Source: Candidatus Woesearchaeota archaeon
Lineage (GTDB): Archaea; Nanobdellota; Nanobdellia; Woesearchaeales; UBA11576
Length of the DNA: 6,692 bases
Reading direction: 5' to 3'
Assembly: GCA_019322385.1 (NCBI GenBank)
Contig: JAHWIS010000067.1
Location: forward strand, 1-6,692
Shown piece after piece: positions 4,658 to 6,692 of this stretch. Position numbers and translations under genes: made by a program. A model generated the notes under the pieces. The model made no database searches, had not been told where the DNA came from, and worked only from the letters and a program-made list of their open reading frames with translations. Each line of letters starts with the position of its first letter. Position 1 is the stretch's first letter.

Positions 4658-5161
4658 CTAATAGATATTCTTAGCCTTCATAAAAGCCCTTACTGCTTCC
4701 AGGAAAGGCGGTGCGAACCTGTGCGAGTTTGTCACCATCTCTGACCTCAGGTCCCGTATGCTTATGAACTTGTGCTCGCTTATCTCTGTCTTGTCTGGCT
4801 TGAGCTCTCCGCTCACGCCTCCGCTGTAGATCTCTTGGAATATTCTGCTTCCGCCTTCCAGTATACTGAACTTTGTTATCCTAGTAAGCCTTGTGTTTAC
4901 TCCCAGCTCCTCCTTGACTTCCCTATAAGCGGCATCTTCATAGCTTTCACCTCTTCTTACATGCCCCATCACAGAAGCATATCTGCCTGCATACATCTTT
5001 TTTGTCTCAGGCCTCTTGCATATCAGAAGTTCATTCGCTCCATTGAACAGGAATATCTGCACGCAGCGATAGTTCAGCCCTCTTTTCTTTATGTCTGACT
5101 TTGTGGAATGTCCAAGAACTACATCATTTGGGTCGACAACATTCAATAATTCATGATCCAT
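4658..5161 (-). CDS. Nudix hydrolase (YfcD/IPP-isomerase-like subgroup, not an isomerase)
   Basis: The complete Nudix box G66-x5-E72-x7-R80-E81-V-K-E84-E85-L-G-V88 lies centrally in 167 aa. The N-terminus (E-L-L-N-V-V-D-P-N-D-V-V-L-G ... K-R-G-L-N-Y-R-C-V) is the start shared by YfcD-type Nudix proteins and type-1 isopentenyl diphosphate isomerases. The isomerase active-site cysteine before G-H is absent: the sequence is Y-A-S-V-M-G-H. It is therefore more likely a hydrolase of nucleoside or other diphosphates; the substrate is unknown. All metal-binding glutamates are present. The ATG is preceded by a TATA box 25 bases upstream and a weak GGTG, suggesting a leaderless or very short leader. 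It lies only 31 bases from the Lon-like gene but with its own promoter. Confidence 0.92.
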   Translation of the reverse strand: MDHELLNVVDPNDVVLGHSTKSDIKKRGLNYRCVQIFLFNGANELLICKRPETKKMYAGRYASVMGHVRRGESYEDAAYREVKEELGVNTRLTRITKFSILEGGSRIFQEIYSGGVSGELKPDKTEISEHKFISIRDLRSEMVTNSHRFAPPFLEAVRAFMKAKNIY

Positions 5162-5179
5162 GAAGCACCATAAGATGAT

Positions 5180-5190
5180 ATAATATAAAA
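5180..5190 (-). promoter_or_regulatory. TATA box of the Nudix gene
   Basis: The - strand reads TTTTATATTAT, centred about 25 bases before the ATG (A at 5161) and beginning right behind the stop of the Lon-like gene. Its position suggests a separately started, leaderless transcript, although read-through from upstream is possible. Confidence 0.5.
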
Positions 5191-5192
5191 AT

Positions 5193-6692
5193 CTACCTGA
5201 GCCTCAGGCTTGTTCGTGTCTTTCTCCTCTTTACCTTTCTCGCAGGAGGTGTTCTCCGTCGTGCCTTTGCAGGAGCCTTCCGAACAGCTTTCCCTCTGAC
5301 CTTTTCCCTGAATATGATCCAGCATAAAATAAATCCGAGTATCAGTCCCCAGATGAAAGTTACTGTCGGGACATATTTCCGTAGCTTTGGTTTCAGTGCA
5401 GACCAGTCGATCTTGTGGGATTTCTTCTCGAAATATATCTCGATGTCGCTAAGCTCAAGCGCATATTCTGAGTACAGCAGTGCAGATGAAAGGTCATCTT
5501 CCTTGAGTGAGTTTGCATATTCATAATAGCTGTACGCGATTATCGGGAATGCCCCCTTGTCGATCTGTTTCGCCACTGCTTTTTCTGCAGCATTCATCTT
5601 AAGCTCAAGAAGGTCGTCTGCAAAGTCCTCTTTCACGCCCAGCATAGTAACAATAATATTCGCTTCTGCCTTTGTCCTGCTCGCAAGATAGACGCACAAT
5701 GCATATTCTCCTGTCTCGTAATGCTTGTGCGCAGTAATTAAATTATTCCGCAGGTCATTCAACAGCCCCGGGAAGAAGAGGTTGAGGTATTGGAATCTCT
5801 CGTCGACATCTGCAAGTATCCTGGAACAGCTTCCTTGCAGGCTTTCCTCATCGAGGTCATATGCTGTCCCTCCCTGGTCAAAGAACCTGCTCCATGCGAC
5901 TGCGCTGTTCAGCCTCTCAGTCACATATCCGAATGTCTGCGAGTCATTCTCCCCTGTAGCTAGGTACTGCCTTGCCTCCAGCACCCTTTCCTTGACTATC
6001 ATGTATGTCTGCAGGTCTGTTATCGTCTGCTTCTCCCGCTCATCGATCTGTTTGTCGAACTCATTTATTCTCTGCATCAGCCTTTCTGATTCTTCCAGGC
6101 GCTCCTCTTCAGGAAGCTCTGCAAGCTCATAACGCAGAGCGCTTGCCTTTACACCTGCGCCAAAGCAGTATGATGCTGCGCTGTAATGGTTCTCTGACTC
6201 GAATGCTGTCTTCCCTTTCTCTGTCAGGTTGAAGACCTCTCTCTGCCTGTTGACCTGCTCGAGGTCCACCTCTTTTTTACCTTCGAGGTCAAAGACGTCT
6301 ATATCCTCGAGAAGCACATCGACACGGTCGCAGAGATCCTCTGCAACCTCTTTCATCACCACATTATAGCTCTCAGGCACATCTATCTCAAGATCTTTTT
6401 CCTCAAACTCTTTACCTGTTAGTTGCTGCACAGCGTCGCTTAGTGTCGCTACTGGCACGACTTCCACGCCGAGCTCTTCGCCATACTCAATGATGTCTGT
6501 CTCATTGTCTTCCTGCTTCACTGACTGCACTGCAGGGATGAGCACGGTCTTGATACCTGATTCCTTTGCTGCAACAAGCTTCTCCATTAAGCTTCCTACA
6601 GGGCCGATAAGCTCCCCTGAGTTTATCGTGCCTGTGAATGCTGCTTCCTGGTCCACCTCTAGGTCCTTGAGCATCGCAACAGTGAGCGCGGA
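5193..6692 (-). CDS. Archaeal membrane-anchored Lon-like (S16 family, COG1750 type) protease, N-terminus outside window
   Basis: The frame is open across the edge: six codons (S-A-L-T-V-A) precede the internal Met at 6674, so 499 residues are visible and the real start is upstream. Numbering from that Met, T14-G-T-I-N-S-G then G24-P-V-G-S-L-M-E-K32 is the S16 block; K32 aligns with the catalytic Lys of the Ser-Lys dyad. The catalytic Ser should lie a few residues beyond the edge. L-I-P-A-V-Q and E-E-L-G-V-E-V-V-P-V (to about 80) complete the protease domain in the way of archaeal COG1750 proteins. A long helical region follows (about 100-430, with charged coiled-coil-like stretches and TPR-like helices), then one membrane helix (about 436-456) and an Arg/Lys-rich tail (457-493). 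It differs from LonB in having no ATPase domain expected. Likely topology is protease and helical domain outside, basic tail inside. Confidence 0.9.
   Translation of the reverse strand, partial: SALTVAMLKDLEVDQEAAFTGTINSGELIGPVGSLMEKLVAAKESGIKTVLIPAVQSVKQEDNETDIIEYGEELGVEVVPVATLSDAVQQLTGKEFEEKDLEIDVPESYNVVMKEVAEDLCDRVDVLLEDIDVFDLEGKKEVDLEQVNRQREVFNLTEKGKTAFESENHYSAASYCFGAGVKASALRYELAELPEEERLEESERLMQRINEFDKQIDEREKQTITDLQTYMIVKERVLEARQYLATGENDSQTFGYVTERLNSAVAWSRFFDQGGTAYDLDEESLQGSCSRILADVDERFQYLNLFFPGLLNDLRNNLITAHKHYETGEYALCVYLASRTKAEANIIVTMLGVKEDFADDLLELKMNAAEKAVAKQIDKGAFPIIAYSYYEYANSLKEDDLSSALLYSEYALELSDIEIYFEKKSHKIDWSALKPKLRKYVPTVTFIWGLILGFILCWIIFREKVRGKAVRKAPAKARRRTPPARKVKRRKTRTSLRLR

Noticed and set aside
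4658..5161. Type-1 isopentenyl diphosphate isomerase
   Set aside because: The N-terminus is similar but the active-site Cys before the G-H of the Nudix region is replaced and the isomerase residues are missing.
5725..6132. Open + strand frame opposite the Lon-like gene
   Set aside because: It is Ser/Leu-rich and antisense to the helical region; no promoter or ribosome-binding site is seen.
6672..6674. ATG at 6674 as true start of the Lon-like protein
   Set aside because: The reading frame stays open to the edge with S-A-L-T-V-A, part of the protease core, so this Met is internal.

Overview
The window looks like part of an archaeal genome, most likely a DPANN-type lineage (Woesearchaeota or a relative). 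The grounds are protein families and signals read by eye: a PGF-pre-PGF-type surface protein, a membrane-anchored archaeal Lon-like protease (COG1750 type), a MEMO-family protein, a TtuA/NcsA-like protein, archaeal BRE/TATA promoters, T-tract terminators and apparently leaderless genes. No database search was possible, so the lineage is an inference.

Layout. Bases 1-399 (+) are the 3' end of a cell-surface protein gene: beta-sandwich ectodomain, one membrane helix, acidic tail. A T-rich terminator and a TATA promoter follow. Bases 534-1706 (+) encode a secreted, membrane-anchored PGF-pre-PGF-type protein with a small cytoplasmic helical domain and a lysine-rich tail. It meets the MEMO-family gene (1699-2553, -) tail to tail with an 8-base overlap. 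MEMO lies 1 base downstream of a small membrane-protein gene (2555-2776, -) that has its own promoter. Next comes a two-gene unit with an ATGA overlap: a shortened, apparently PP-loop-degenerate TtuA-like protein (3845-4363, -) and a membrane-anchored double-HKD phospholipase-D-family protein (2808-3848, -). After a 294-base non-coding region come a Nudix hydrolase (4658-5161, -) and the C-terminal part of a Lon-like membrane protease (5193-6692, -), cut by the window edge.

Most interesting region: 4364-4657 contains no convincing gene but has a near-consensus archaeal BRE/TATA on the + strand. Two tandem elements, 70 bases apart, follow it. Each starts with an identical 16-base pyrimidine block containing UCACCUC, the same sequence as the archaeal 16S 3' tail (anti-Shine-Dalgarno). 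Each then has a hairpin whose stem differs between copies while staying paired, then GGGUUUUA. I read this as a candidate structured non-coding RNA that I do not recognise from any known family.

Functional themes: surface and envelope proteins (surface protein, PGF-pre-PGF-type protein, Lon-like protease, membrane-anchored PLD), a possible non-catalytic relative of a tRNA-thiolation enzyme, and house-cleaning or modification enzymes (Nudix, MEMO). Three minus-strand genes have a TATA box about 25 bases upstream of their ATG, as expected for leaderless transcripts. The plus-strand gene at 534 has a leader with a GAGGTG ribosome-binding site.
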